NCBI RefSeq assembly: GCF_010093595.1
Contig: NW_022985453.1
Span: 762,904 to 785,297 of the forward strand
From: Mytilinidion resinicola
Lineage: Eukaryota > Ascomycota > Dothideomycetes > Mytilinidiales > Mytilinidiaceae
Length of the DNA stretch: 22,394 bases
Direction: 5' to 3'
The translations under genes and the position numbers were made by a program. Positions 1 to 9,800 of this stretch are shown in pieces. Below the pieces are notes generated by a model. That model saw only the letters and a list, made by a program, of their open reading frames with translations, was not told the origin of the DNA and did not search any database. Position 1 is the first letter of the stretch; every line of letters begins with the position of its first letter.

Positions 1-155
1 ATTCCGCCGCGTCGGTCTTGGAGCGTGCTTTTGGGGACATTGTATATGCCTGCAGCGCGTCGTTCGCTTGGAATTTGATTTCGTCGGATAGCTAGGAGAG
101 CTAAGGCTAGCCTGCCTTCTTTTTGGATTGATTGCGCGTTGTGTTGTCGACGCAT
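1..155 (-). CDS. pogo-type transposase, N-terminal helix-turn-helix part (open, cut by window edge)
   Basis: The first 51 codons of a pogo/Fot1-type transposase are open from an ATG at 155-153 to the window edge. The segment matches the N-terminal psq-type helix-turn-helix that binds the transposon ends: the residues SERRAAGIYNVPKSTL are the recognisable part, with the YNVP.STL signature of the recognition helix. The same segment in copy A (about 3263-3487) and copy C (from 17727) carries RIP damage, and their start ATG has become ATA; here ATG and all codons are intact. The catalytic domain would lie outside the window, so whether the whole gene is intact is unknown. Family identity is known from the motif; activity is only a possibility. 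Confidence 0.75.
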   Translation of the reverse strand, partial: MRRQHNAQSIQKEGRLALALLAIRRNQIPSERRAAGIYNVPKSTLQDRRGG

Positions 156-193
156 ATTGGTTGTTGGTTGACGCGTCGCGTTTTCGTGATGAG

Positions 194-227
194 GTGGCCG
201 ACTCGCTTGTGTGGCCGACTCGCTTGT
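194..227 (-). repeat. paired 17-bp direct repeats in the pogo Z terminal repeat
   Basis: Two adjacent, perfect 17-bp copies (194-210 and 211-227) of GTGGCCGACTCGCTTGT lie 9 bp inside the transposon end. The same architecture, with different bases, is seen at the ends of copies A, C and D. By analogy with other pogo elements these are probably transposase binding sites; that role is inferred. Confidence 0.8.
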
Positions 228-238
228 GAAGTACGTTA

Positions 239-1377
239 GAGCTTTTTTAGAAAGCTCTTCTTTTAAAGCTAGGCGTTGGAATTTAGTAAAAAAAACGCTA
301 AATTCTTTATTATTCTAGCGGAGGTGGAATAGTTTAGTACAGAAGTTATAGACTTAGTTAGGGTCTTTATATACTTATTCTAAAAGTTCTAGAATAGCTT
401 TAAAATCGGGTAGTTAATAGTTTCCTTTTATAATATATAGCAGAACTTAGGCGTATAGGTTTCTACTTAGATAACTATTTATATAAAATATTCGGCTTTA
501 GAGGTTAGGAAAGCGGTTTTAGTTAATAGTTATTTTCTTATAGATTTAAAAAAGGAAGCGGCGGAGGTTTTTTTAGTTACCTGTAAACTTATTAAGGTTA
601 GGTTATTTCTTAGAAAGCTAGGTAGAAGTAGTAGATATATTAGAAGTAGATAAAGGCGTTTATACTATATTAGCTATATTTTCTTTAGTTAGTACTTATA
701 GTATTAGAGTTTACAGAGCGGTATAGATAGTAGGTATAGCTATATTAATTACTCTCTATTTCTTAGTAAGGGCTAAAGCTAGTTTATCTATAAGCTTCTT
801 TATCTTTTTCTTTTAGTATTTACGGATAGCTTATAATTATACCTTTAGTTAGTCGCTCTATTATTTATATTCCTTAATTTCCAATTCTAGGGCTTATATA
901 TAGAGTGCGGCTTAGTGGTTTTTAGTAAGGCTTTTCTAGGCGGTATTAATATATTTATATATTTGGCGGCAGTACTTATACTATTTGTATACGTAGTTAG
1001 TAATATAGGCGGTAAACGCGGATTTACTATTTAGCAGAACTAAAAGGAAAAAGTAGGATATTAGGTTAGTAGTACAGGTAGATAGCTAGGTAGGTAAAAA
1101 GCTATATAATATTACAGTTTTAGGCGGTAGAATTACCCTAGCTAGCTTAGGCAGGTAGGTAAAAGTAATAACTAAATTTACTACGTGTTCTATAATATAT
1201 AGCAGGCAAGTAGGTTAAATAATAAAATATAGCTTAAGGAGCTATAAAAAGGCAGGGCGGCGGTTAGCAGGTATACTTCTACTAAGGCTTATATAGGCCC
1301 TTATAATAAGGCCTCTTACCGGGTCCTAATATTACGTGTTACGCTGTATAGTAAGCTTTACCGTTTAAGCTGTAATA
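239..1377 (-). mobile_element. Ty3/gypsy chromovirus, 5' LTR and gag start (copy A, fragment)
   Basis: This is the reverse-complement counterpart of 3722-4859 in gypsy copy B: the 5' LTR (1377 to 1110) followed by leader and the beginning of gag, read leftward. Homology ends exactly at the TA (237-238) where pogo Z begins, so the remainder of this element should continue on the far side of pogo Z, outside the window. The two arms differ in length by only one base, so divergence is almost all transitions, as RIP predicts. No reading frame survives. Confidence 0.85.
1110..1377 (-). repeat. 5' LTR of gypsy copy A (268 bp)
   Basis: A third copy of the 268-bp LTR that bounds gypsy B, in inverted orientation. 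The ends read TATTAC and GTAATA on the plus strand, the RIP-mutated form of an inferred TGTTAC...GTAACA terminal inverted repeat. The length is exactly that of the LTRs at 3722-3989 and 15037-15304. Confidence 0.85.
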
Positions 1378-1724
1378 AATAAGCTTTAAGAAATATACTA
1401 TATAAATAATAGCCTACTATCCTGCGCCTTTTATATATATAGTATATTAAAAAGAATATTAATACTAAGCTAGCTAAGGTATATAAGAATAAACTAATAT
1501 TTCCTATAGGCTATACTAATATACTAATAGAGAATAACACGGAAAAATAGAAGAAAGTAAAGGAAAAAAAGTAGTAAAAGAAAAAGAATAAATTCCTTAT
1601 TTATTAAACCGCCGTGCAGAAGCTAGAGCTTTTTAACTAATTTAATAAAACCTAGAAAAAGCTTCTTAATAACTATAATAAAAGGCCTAGCCTTATAAAG
1701 TATATAGAAAAAAAGTAGTAGCTA
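1378..1724. other. unidentified RIP-mutated relic, left part
   Basis: This AT-rich, CpA-depleted stretch lies between the gypsy A LTR and pogo A. It contains lysine-rich stop-broken frames on the plus strand (purine-rich at about 1540-1600), but I recognise no domain. It may be part of an older element into which gypsy A, pogo A and gypsy B inserted, continuing at 3571-3721. Confidence 0.4.
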
Positions 1725-1726
1725 TA

Positions 1727-1782
1727 ATATATTCTATAAGTAAGCCGTTTACCTAAGTAAGCCGTCTACTTTATTATAAAAA
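1727..1782 (+). repeat. pogo A terminal inverted repeat, left
   Basis: This is an inverted copy of 3513-3568, with C-to-T and G-to-A differences. It contains the 17-bp direct repeat pair at 1736-1752 and 1753-1769. Both units are RIP-mutated (GCGAG changed to GTAAG). Confidence 0.8.
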
Positions 1783-1844
1783 CCTGCCTTAAACGTTAAT
1801 TACTCTATAACGCTAATAGATATTAACTATATACAACTTATAGC

Positions 1845-3487
1845 CTAATCTGCAGCAACCTTTGCATCGTTTTTACACGTACGAATATTATGCCCTAACT
1901 CGCCGCAGCGCCTATAGCGCCGCACGATTCTATTAAAGCCTGCTCTACCTTACTACTTTTTACTTTAAGCGTTTTTTTAAGCCGTTAAGCAGCTATTTAA
2001 AAGCCTGCTTCTATTATTAGAGTTCCTTTTCTTTAAATACGCTTTTTTTTGCGCGCCTTGCGCTTTATAGCGGCTTTATTTACCTTTTAAAGGCTGGTAA
2101 CAGTATCGCGCAGCAGCGCAGCTTAATATATTATACTTTTAGCACCTTTAGAAAGGCTATTAAGCGAGTTAAAAATAGCTATAGGCGAGCTATTTTAATA
2201 TATTTAAATACGCTTATAAATTAAAGCTAATTAAGAGCCTAGCTTAAAAGCGTTACTTAGTATTTTTAATTCCTATAAAGCCTCTATAGCGGCAGGCGGA
2301 GGTAATAGTATATAGAGCCTAATATTAAGCTTTAATAGCACTACTTCTAAATTAAGTAGTATAAGGCCTGCGCCTTAAAAGCCTATATAAATATTACTCT
2401 TTATAATTAAACTATAGAAAGCTGCTTTAAATACTAGCAGGAACTTTAGCTTAGTAATATAGTTAATATAGTAGCATACTAAGTTCTTAATTTAGCGCCT
2501 ATACGCCTTTTTTATTAGCGTAAAGCAGCTAATATTAAGCGGCTATAGCAGGTGCAATAAATACGCTAGTATATAGAAAGTAATAATATTATTCTTCTTA
2601 TAAATCTATTAGAATTCGAGCGAGATATAGCTTTTATAGCTATTAATAATTAGCAGCCGGTGTATACCTATTATGCAATCTTTTATATACGCATTAAAAT
2701 AGTATAGCTAGGTAATACTAAGCTTATTTATTGTCTAGCTATTATCGCTTACTGCTATAACCTAATTTAGTAGTATATTATTACTTTTATACTATATAGA
2801 AAGGTAGTATATACCTGCAAAGATAATAAATAGTAGAATAGCCTATCTATAGGTATTAATACCTTAGATTATTATTATCTATTCGCGATTGCCTAGCTGT
2901 ATAGATTTTAGATAATTACGGCGCTTAGAGCCTGTTATAACTACACCTATTAAAATAACACCTATTTAGAAGCCGGCTTTATTAAAGTTATATATATTTT
3001 TATCTAGAATACTATACTTTGCTTTTATATTACGTATAAGCTTAAACTAATTACTAATAGCTTTTAGATCCTTATATAAAGCTTTTTAACAGTTATACTT
3101 TTAATTAAATTATATTTTAAGCTTAGGTGTTTACTTAATAAAGTTCTCTAGCCAGTTCTTGCCAACTTAGCCGGCGGCGCGCTTAGCAAGCAATTTATTG
3201 GCCATCTTTCGTATAGTGTATAAGCTAGGCGGAAATCCTTATAAATCCAGGTCGAGTATATATTAAGTAATAACTAATTCCTCTAGCTTTGAAAGCTTCT
3301 TCGAATTAGGCTTAGAATCGCGTCGTGGGGTTATTCCAGCGCGTTGATTTCGAAGTGTGCTTCTAGGGACGTTATATATTGTAATAGCGCGCCGTTCGCT
3401 TATAAATTGCTGCCGATTAATTGCTGCGATAGCTATGTATATTCGACCTTTATTTTGTATTAATTGCACGTTGTATTATCGACGTAT
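1845..3487 (-). pseudogene. pogo-type DDE transposase, RIP-inactivated (copy A)
   Basis: This is a dead transposase of about 547 codons, close to the usual 500-550 residues for the family. In order it shows a psq helix-turn-helix (YNVPRSTLR near 3360), a CENP-B-type DNA-binding segment (to about 3080), and a DDE_1 catalytic core (from about 3020). It ends with a CCHC-like knuckle (CGELGHNIRTC, about 1880-1915) and a stop at 1847-1845. The expected start ATG is ATA at 3487-3485. A GTG-initiated open stretch of 68 codons survives at 3263-3469 within the DNA-binding part. The second and third catalytic aspartates read as asparagine (LIINSY and QPLNISCF), and the first knuckle cysteine is tyrosine. 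The total length is not a multiple of three, so there is at least one frameshift besides the RIP stops. Confidence 0.85.
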
Positions 3488-3512
3488 AGTAGTTGGAAGT
3501 TAACGCGTCGCG

Positions 3513-3568
3513 TTTTCGTAATAAAGTAGACGGCTCGCTTAGGTGGACGGCTCGCTTATAGAATACGT
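3513..3568 (-). repeat. pogo A terminal inverted repeat, right
   Basis: This is the better-preserved end of copy A. Two 17-bp direct repeats (3526-3542 and 3543-3559) share the core GACGGCTCGCTTA, followed by the outer GAATACGT and the TA duplication. Confidence 0.82.
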
Positions 3569-3570
3569 TA

Positions 3571-3721
3571 TAGGTAGTTCTAGGTAACTTACTATACTTA
3601 AACAGCTTAATATTTTAGAACTATATAAGTGTCTACTTATATCCTATTTCTTAATTAATTTTTAAGCTTTTTTTTTACCCTTTTTAGCGCTGCTTTTTCT
3701 ATATATTAATAAGCCCTATAT
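3571..3721. other. unidentified relic between pogo A and gypsy B
   Basis: This is AT-rich, RIP-like sequence with a poly-T run near 3667. No recognisable coding content is seen. It probably continues the relic at 1378-1724 once pogo A is removed. Confidence 0.35.
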
Positions 3722-3989
3722 TATTACGGCTTAAATAGTAAAGCTTGCTATATAGCGTAATACGTAATATTAGAACCCGGCGAGAGGCCTTATTATAAGG
3801 GCCTATACGAGCCTTAGTAGAAGTATACCTACTAACTACCGCCCTGCCTTTTTATAGCTTCTTAAACTATATCTTATTATTTAACCTGCCTGCCTGCCGT
3901 GTATTATAGAACACGTAGTAAATTTAGTTATTACTTTTACCTACCTGCCCGAGCTAGCTAGGGTAATCCTGCCGCCTAAAACTGTAATA
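3722..3989 (+). repeat. 5' LTR of gypsy copy B (268 bp)
   Basis: The LTR begins TATTACGG and ends CTGTAATA, the RIP form of an inferred TGTTAC...GTAACA inverted pair. It matches 15037-15304 at constant offset without net indels. The primer-binding site should follow at 3990, but mutation prevents assignment of the tRNA. Confidence 0.88.
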
Positions 3990-4089
3990 TTATATAGCTT
4001 TTTACCTACCTAGCTATTTACCTGCACCGCCGACCTAATATTCTATTTTTTTTCTTTAGTTCTGCCGGATAGCAAATCCGCGTTCGCCG

Positions 4090-5240
4090 CCTATATTACT
4101 AACTATATATATAAATAGTATAAGTACTGCCGCCAAATATATAAATATATTAATACCGCCTAGAAAAGCCTTATTAAAAACTACTAAGCCGCACTCTATA
4201 TATAAGCCCTGGAATTAGAAATTAAGAAATATAAATAATAGAGCAACTAACTAAAGGTATAATTATAAGCTGTCCGTAAATACTAGAAAAAAGAGATAAA
4301 AAAGCTTATAAATAAACTAGCTTTAGCCCTTGCTAAAAAATAGAGAGTAATTAATATAGCTATACCTACTATCTATACTGCCTTATAAACCCCGATACTA
4401 TAAGTACTAACTAAAGGAAATATAGCTAATATAGTATAAACGCCTCCGTTTACTTCTAATATATCTACTACTCCTGCCCGGCTTTCTAAAAAATAACCTA
4501 ACTTTAATAAGTTTACAGGTAACTAAAAAACCTCCGCTGCTTTCTTTCTTAAATCTATAAGAAAATAACTATTAACTAAAACCGCTTTTCTAACCTCTAA
4601 AGCTAAATATTTTATATAAATAGTTATCTAAGTAGAAACCTATACGCCTAAGTCCTGCCGTATATTATAAAAGGAAACTATTAACTACCCGATTTTAAAG
4701 CTATTCTAGAACTCTTAAAATAAGTATATAGAAACCCTAACTAAGTCCGCAACTCCTATACTAAACTGTTCCGCCTCCGCTAGAATAATAAAGAATTTAG
4801 CGTTTTTCTTACTAAATTCTAATATCTAGCTTTAGAAGAAGAGCTCTTTAAAAAAGCTTTACTAACCCTTTTAAAAGAAGCTGTTAACCGTAAACTAAAG
4901 GAAATACTACTCTACTATAAACCTTCTAGCAGAAAGTACTATATATTTATAAAGTTTCTTTAAAACCTAGATAACCGCTATAAATAATATAAAGTGTCTA
5001 TTACTATAACCCTAAAAATATATACTAATATAAATTAAACCTGTTAGAAAACACCCGTTTCTATAGAAATATAAACTGCTATACCCTAGTTATTACTAAA
5101 AGCGTCCGGCGCTATAAAAATTACAGAAGTCTCCGGAGACCTAATAGATTTTTTAAAAGGTTGCTTAACTTAATATAAAAAAAAAGGAATATTACTGTTA
5201 CAGATCTAAAAAATACTTTATTTATAACTGCCTTTAGCCT
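4090..5240 (+). pseudogene. gypsy gag, RIP-inactivated
   Basis: This is the structural protein region of gypsy B, between the leader and protease. It carries an alpha-helical, lysine- and glutamine-rich stretch (about 4200-4330) and ends with a degenerate zinc knuckle at about 5194-5230. That knuckle still shows a first and last cysteine (CYR...YNC), but the second cysteine is serine and the histidine position is tyrosine or lost. Many in-frame TAG and TAA codons break it. Identification rests on its position and on the knuckle; the first 770 bases are mirrored in gypsy copy A. The start codon is not identifiable. Confidence 0.65.
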
Positions 5241-5449
5241 AATAAACGCTCTATCCGCTCCCGCTCTATTTATAAAAACGCGTTCTTCTAGAGCTTTTTA
5301 CCGCCCTTTACTAAATATAGAACCCGGATACTGCTAAAACCTACTTTTCCCCCGTTTTCTACTTTAATAAAAGGATTAAGCCTAATATAGGTTGCAGCTA
5401 GGCTTATATACTATATACTATATAAGTATCCGCTGCTGCTATCTAAGAA

Positions 5450-8400
5450 ATAACTATTAAAAAGAAATAGGTTATAAAAGCTAACTTATTAATTATACCT
5501 ATATATTTAGAATACTAGGGCTAAAGTATTCTAGCGTATAGTATAATTAATAGTAGCTATAAAGGAAAAGCGCTAGTTAATAAAAACTAGGTAAAGTATT
5601 ACTATATCCTAATAATTCCGCTTAAGTACCTTTTTTACCTAGAACTAGCCGATAAAGGCAATTCTAAAGCGGGTAAAGTAACCTATACTATTTAGGTTTA
5701 ATTACGGATAAATAAATATTTAGAGACCGTTTAAATAGGGGTAACTAAACTAAGTTATTACCTAATTATTCTAGAAATTCTATAGCTACGCCTGTATAAT
5801 CCTATACCGGACTAGTCCTATAATATACTATAGTTTATAAGCTAGTACTATTATAAATACTATAATATACTGTAAAAAACAACGCATATATAAGGAATTG
5901 CTAATATTCTAAAAAAGAACTGCCTAGAGTACCTACCGCCTACACTAAAAAACCTAAAAAGGAAGAATATAGCACCCGTTTCCTTATACGTATATAGCGC
6001 CTACCTATAAAGAGAATATAAACTTTTTTCTATATTACTAAATAATATTAACTATATTCTATTTAAAAAAAAGGGCTTTAACCTAGACCGCCTGCTTAAA
6101 GAACTATAAAAGTTTACTAATATTTTTTCGCCTAAAAACGCTAACTGCCTGCTACTGCACCGCCTATATAACTATAAAATTAAGTTAAAGAAAAGAAAAA
6201 CGCCCTTTTTTAAACCTTTATACCTAATATCCTATAATAAGCTAATAGCTCTAAAAGAATAGGTAGCAGATAATCTAAAGAAAGGATTTATCCGCCCTAG
6301 CTCTTCGCCTGCCGCGTTACCTGTATTATTTATAAAAAAGCCTAGAAAAGGCCTCTACTTCTGCGTTAACTACTAAGCGCTAAATACTATAATAGTTAAG
6401 GACCGCTACCTACTACTATTAATAAAGAAAACCTTAAGTAACCTAAAAAGAATAAAGTACTTTATAAAAATTAATATTATATCTACCTTTAATAACCTAT
6501 ATATAAAAAGGGTTAAAAATAGCTTACCGCGTTCTAAACCCGACTAGAACTATTTAAAACCTTAGTAATACCGTTTAGGCTTACCGGAGCCCCTGTAATA
6601 TTCTAACGATTTATAAATAATACTCTATAAAAGCATCTTAATATTTTCTATACTGCCTACCTAGATAATATTCTAATTTATAGCCGGAACTAAACTAAAT
6701 ACCTAGAGTATATCCGCACTATACTAAAACTGCTATAAAAAGCAGAACTCTACGCAAAAATTAAGAAATATAAGTTCTTTACTAAAAAAATAATATTCCT
6801 AGGTATTATTATAGGAGCTAACGGCCTGTAAATAGACCTAGAAAAGATTAAAGCCGTAATAGACTAAAAAATACTAACTTACCTAACTAATATATAAGCT
6901 TTTATAGGATTTAGAAACTTTTACTGCTAATTTATTAAAAACTTCTTAAAAATTATTACTCTACTAGTATACCTAATAAAAAAAGGCGTTGCCTTTATAT
7001 AAAATGCTGCCTATTAGAAAGCTTTTACTAAATTAAAAAAAGCCTTTACCTCTGCACCTATTCTAGCACTATTTAACTAGAATAAGCCTATTATTATAGA
7101 AATAGATATATCTAATTATATTTTAGCTAGTATTTTATTATAGTATAAAGATAACAGAATCCTGCGCCCTATTATATTCTTCTTAAAGAAGCACTTAGTT
7201 ATAGAATATAACTATAAAATATATAATAAGGAACTGCTTACTATTATCTAATACTTTAAAAAATAGAGACTAGAGCTTAAGAGCGCTGCCTTACCTATTA
7301 AAGTTATTACCGACTACTATAATCTAGAGTACTTTATAATAATAAAACTACTAAACTGCCGCCAAGCCTGCTAGTCTAAATTCCTATTCTATTTTAACTT
7401 TAAAATTATATATTAACCCGGAAAACTTAGGGTAAAGCGTAATTCTCTAACTAGAAGGTTAGAGGACCTGCCTAAAAAAGGGGATAAATATCTCTGCTAC
7501 TAGAGCTAGATAATTCTAAAAAGATTAAACTTTAAGAATAAAATAGAAAAGAAAACTATAAGAAAAGTAACCTTTAAAAATAAAGCTAAAATAATAGCTC
7601 TAGCACCTGTAAAAACCTAGTAAAAAGGCTTATTACTAACTCCCCTAGATAATACCCTATAAGATAAATAAAAGACTAAAAAAGATATAGAACTACCCTT
7701 TATAATTGCTGTCCTGCTAAAAATAGTATATAAAGAAGACCCTATTCTGCTATTAGTTCTAAAAGCCTTAGAAAAAAAATACTACTGTTATATAAAGCTT
7801 ATATTAGCTAAATACTAGAAAAAAAAATAGATACCTATACTATTAAAACTACCTATATATACCCGACTATAATAAACTAAAGGTAGAACTTCTACGCATA
7901 TACTATAGGAACGCTATTACCGGCTACTTTAGAAAATCTAAAATATATAGCCTAATAGCCCGTAGTTACTACTAGCCTAAAATACTACCTTATATAAACT
8001 ATTAGGTTAGGAACTACTAAATATATAAGAGAACTACTTTATTATAAAAAGCCTACTAGGGTATTCTAAAGCCGCTGCCTATTCCTAAAAAAGCCTAGTA
8101 TAATATATTAATAGATTTTATTACGTATCTACCGCGTAGCGGAAAGTATAATATAATCCTTATTATAGTAGACCGCCTAACTAAAATAAAACACTTCCTT
8201 ACCTATAAAGGAACCTGTAATACGGAAAATATTATAAAACTTTTCCTAAAAAATATCTAGAAACTATACAGCCTGCCTACCTCTATTATATCTAACTAAA
8301 AGCCCTAGTTTATAGCTAAATTCTAGAAATACCTAACTAGCCGCCTAAAAATTAACTGCCTACTATTAACTATATACTATTCTAAAACTAATAGCTAAAC

Positions 8401-8452
8401 TAAAAAAGCTAATACTGTTCTAGAATAGTATTTACGGGCATATATTTATTAT
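5450..8452 (+). pseudogene. gypsy pol: protease, RT, RNase H, integrase N-terminal part (RIP-inactivated)
   Basis: In order, the region contains an aspartic protease whose D-S-G triad reads N-S-S (5549-5557) and a reverse transcriptase starting near 6278 ([11 protein letters not shown], then KDRYLLLLI). The RT catalytic YLDD is YLDN (6658-6669). RNase H (from about 7090) keeps its first aspartate in EIDISNYILA, and the linker ending NSLTRR lies near 7440. The integrase zinc finger starts near 7889; its histidine in GHF is tyrosine (7925-7927) and both cysteines are tyrosine (8015-8017, 8024-8026). The integrase core keeps its first Asp (8114-8116), but the second is Asn (8294-8296) and Glu is Lys (8402-8404). 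Spacing D-60-N-36-K matches the family. A one-base loss near 6506-6512 shifts the frame, which is restored before the integrase. The gene is cut by the LINE at 8452. Confidence 0.92.
8426..8448 (+). repeat. LINE target-site duplication, left copy
   Basis: TAGTATTTACGGGCATAT is repeated in degenerate form at 14246-14267, where it again begins the gypsy integrase motif YLR.Y. This is a duplication of roughly 20 bp, as expected for target-primed reverse transcription. It differs by a C-to-T and a one-base gap. Confidence 0.75.
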
Positions 8453-8595
8453 ATTCTATTACGCTGGTGTAGCTCCCGTTAGGGTCCATGCAGCTGTTCT
8501 ATCTAGGCTAGTTTACAAGGAGAAACCGCTTGCTGCCATGCAGCGTTCGGATGAAAACCTCGTCCTCTGCGGTGTATAGCGCTGAGCGCTCTTCT
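8453..8595 (-). repeat. LINE 3' terminal sequence, copy 1
   Basis: These 143 bp are repeated at 22252-22394 with two differences, both C/T. This defines the 3' end of the LINE family; beyond it the flanks diverge into A/T-rich tails. Confidence 0.93.
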
Positions 8596-9084
8596 TATTT
8601 TGTATAGCTATTGGGGACACGTGGTAGGTCTGTTAAGTCCGCCACGGAATAAGCCATCATGATGCGTCGTCCTAAATCCGTCCGGGTTTGTGGTCGCCCT
8701 CCTAGGCGCGGGTTGAGTTGATTCCGGAGTGGTTGGCTGGTTTAGGGTTAGCGTGAGGGCACGCGTGCTGTTGTTTCGCGCGCGTGCCCTTCGTCAAAGC
8801 ATTGGGTAGAATTGAATGATGGTGATGATAGTGTATGGGAGTTGGTGCCGTGTGGGTTGCAATATATGCGGGGCTGCGGTAAACGGTAGTGTACAGCTGT
8901 TGGGTGGGCGCGTGGTGTAGGTGGCGATGGCGCTGTGCGTGCGTGCGTAGTGTGTGTGGTGTGCGTAGTATGCGTGTTATGCGTAGTATGCGTAGTATGC
9001 GTAGTATGCGTAGTATGCGTGGTATGCGTAGTATGCGTAGTGTGCGTAGTATGCATAGTTTGTGAAGAATAGGGTGTGGAGGGC
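8596..9084 (-). other. LINE 3' untranslated region, un-mutated
   Basis: This is the 3' UTR between the ORF2 stop and the conserved 3' end. Base composition is normal and unlike that of the neighbouring RIP-mutated DNA. Apart from the 9-bp minisatellite I see no coding content; two overlapping threonine/histidine-rich open frames here are translations of the repeat. Confidence 0.75.
8936..9060. repeat. 9-bp minisatellite in the LINE 3' UTR
   Basis: The unit ATGCGTAGT (minus strand ACTACGCAT) is tandemly repeated about a dozen times. There are single-base variants such as GTGCGTAGT and ATGCGTGGT, and the left edge is irregular. In LINEs such arrays often arise during reverse transcription or replication slippage. 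Confidence 0.88.
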
Positions 9085-9800
9085 CTACGTCTCCGCCTCT
9101 GCCATCTCTCTGGCCATCGAGAGGTATGGCAGGAGGTCCGTCCTTTGGAGGAGCCATTGGGCCACGGCCTTTCTTCCTTTCTGGCTTCTGTAGAGCTGTT
9201 CGTACGTCCTTGTCCTGGCCTTCTGGAACAGTTCGCCCCTGCCCTCGATGTGCCTTCCGCAGCTCATTACAACGTGTCTTGGGGATTGGAGGCTATGCCC
9301 GCAAGGGCATGCCGGCGTTGGGTGGCCGGGCACTCTCATACGGTGGAGGTAGCCGTTGAGCCCTATATGCTCCGTCCGTAGGTTCGTGATAATTGTGCTC
9401 TCTACCTTTGTGAGCCCTTTATGTAGCGCCTCTTGTCGTTTGCTCCATTTGGTATTAAGTGCTGGTGTTGGGGGTCCTCGGCGTGGTTCTCTACGATATG
9501 CTTCCTATTCCTTCTTCCACTTCTCTTCGTATTCATCCTGGATCATGCCACGTCTTGTGCGCCTATGGGATTCTTCTGATTCGCCTTCGTATCGTGCGGC
9601 TAGCCGTGAAGCCTTCGCCGCGAGCTTGCGGAGTTCGTCGCGCCTGCTTGGGCCGTACCGTGGTGTTCCTTTCGGCCTGTATTTGGCACAAACTGTTTCT
9701 CTTATGCGGCTGCATTAGGTTTCAATATGCTCTCGAGCTGGCCCCTTGCGTGTGCGGTCCGCATAGGCCACTATAAGTTCCTCCATCTTCAGCCGGAGCG
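9085..9800 (-). other. RIP-spared island: ORF2 C-terminus
   Basis: This is the continuation of ORF2 with normal CpA and TpG content; for example, 9241-9300 has 3 CpA, 6 TpG and 2 TpA. The reading frame continues without shift across the boundary at about 9790-9815 into saturated sequence, so this is one element and not a later insertion. The longest open stretch is 84 codons at 9085-9339 with the intact zinc finger. Confidence 0.85.

Larger units (their letters stand above)
1..236 (-). mobile_element. pogo/Fot1-type DNA transposon, 5' end (copy Z, partial)
   Basis: This is the 5' terminal part of a Tc1/mariner-superfamily, pogo-like element on the minus strand; the rest lies left of the window. 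The outer end reads ACGTACTTCAC on the minus strand, next to a TA at 237-238 that fits the TA target duplication of this superfamily. Two perfect 17-bp direct repeats lie just inside the end. The flanking DNA from 239 is internal gypsy sequence, so the element is inserted in that retrotransposon; the same TA site is empty at 4860-4861 of gypsy copy B. Base composition is normal, with CpA and TpG present, unlike the saturated RIP from 239 on, so this copy is younger than the RIP of its host or escaped it. Confidence 0.82.
1727..3568 (-). mobile_element. complete pogo/Fot1-type DNA transposon (copy A, 1842 bp)
   Basis: This full-length minus-strand element is bounded by inverted repeats of about 56 bp and a TA target duplication (1725-1726 and 3569-3570). 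The right end reads GAATACGT; the left end is its RIP-mutated counterpart. Its length matches copy C after removal of the nested copy D (1840 bp), and copies A and C belong to one subfamily. The 5' portion (about 3150-3568) keeps many CpA and TpG dinucleotides, while the rest is saturated with TpA. It separates two blocks of unidentified relic DNA. Confidence 0.88.

Noticed and set aside
8936..9060. Regular repeats that might suggest a CRISPR array
   Set aside because: The 9-bp units are directly contiguous with no spacers, and the DNA is eukaryotic.
8702..9157. Open frames of 151 and 102 codons on the minus strand, rich in Thr/His or Leu/Arg/Ile
   Set aside because: They are translations of the 9-bp minisatellite and the LINE 3' UTR in other frames; a 9-bp unit stays open by itself.
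9076..9776. Several plus-strand open frames of 77-120 codons
   Set aside because: These are antisense shadows of the unmutated LINE ORF2 C-terminus, whose minus-strand frame has recognisable RT thumb and zinc finger.
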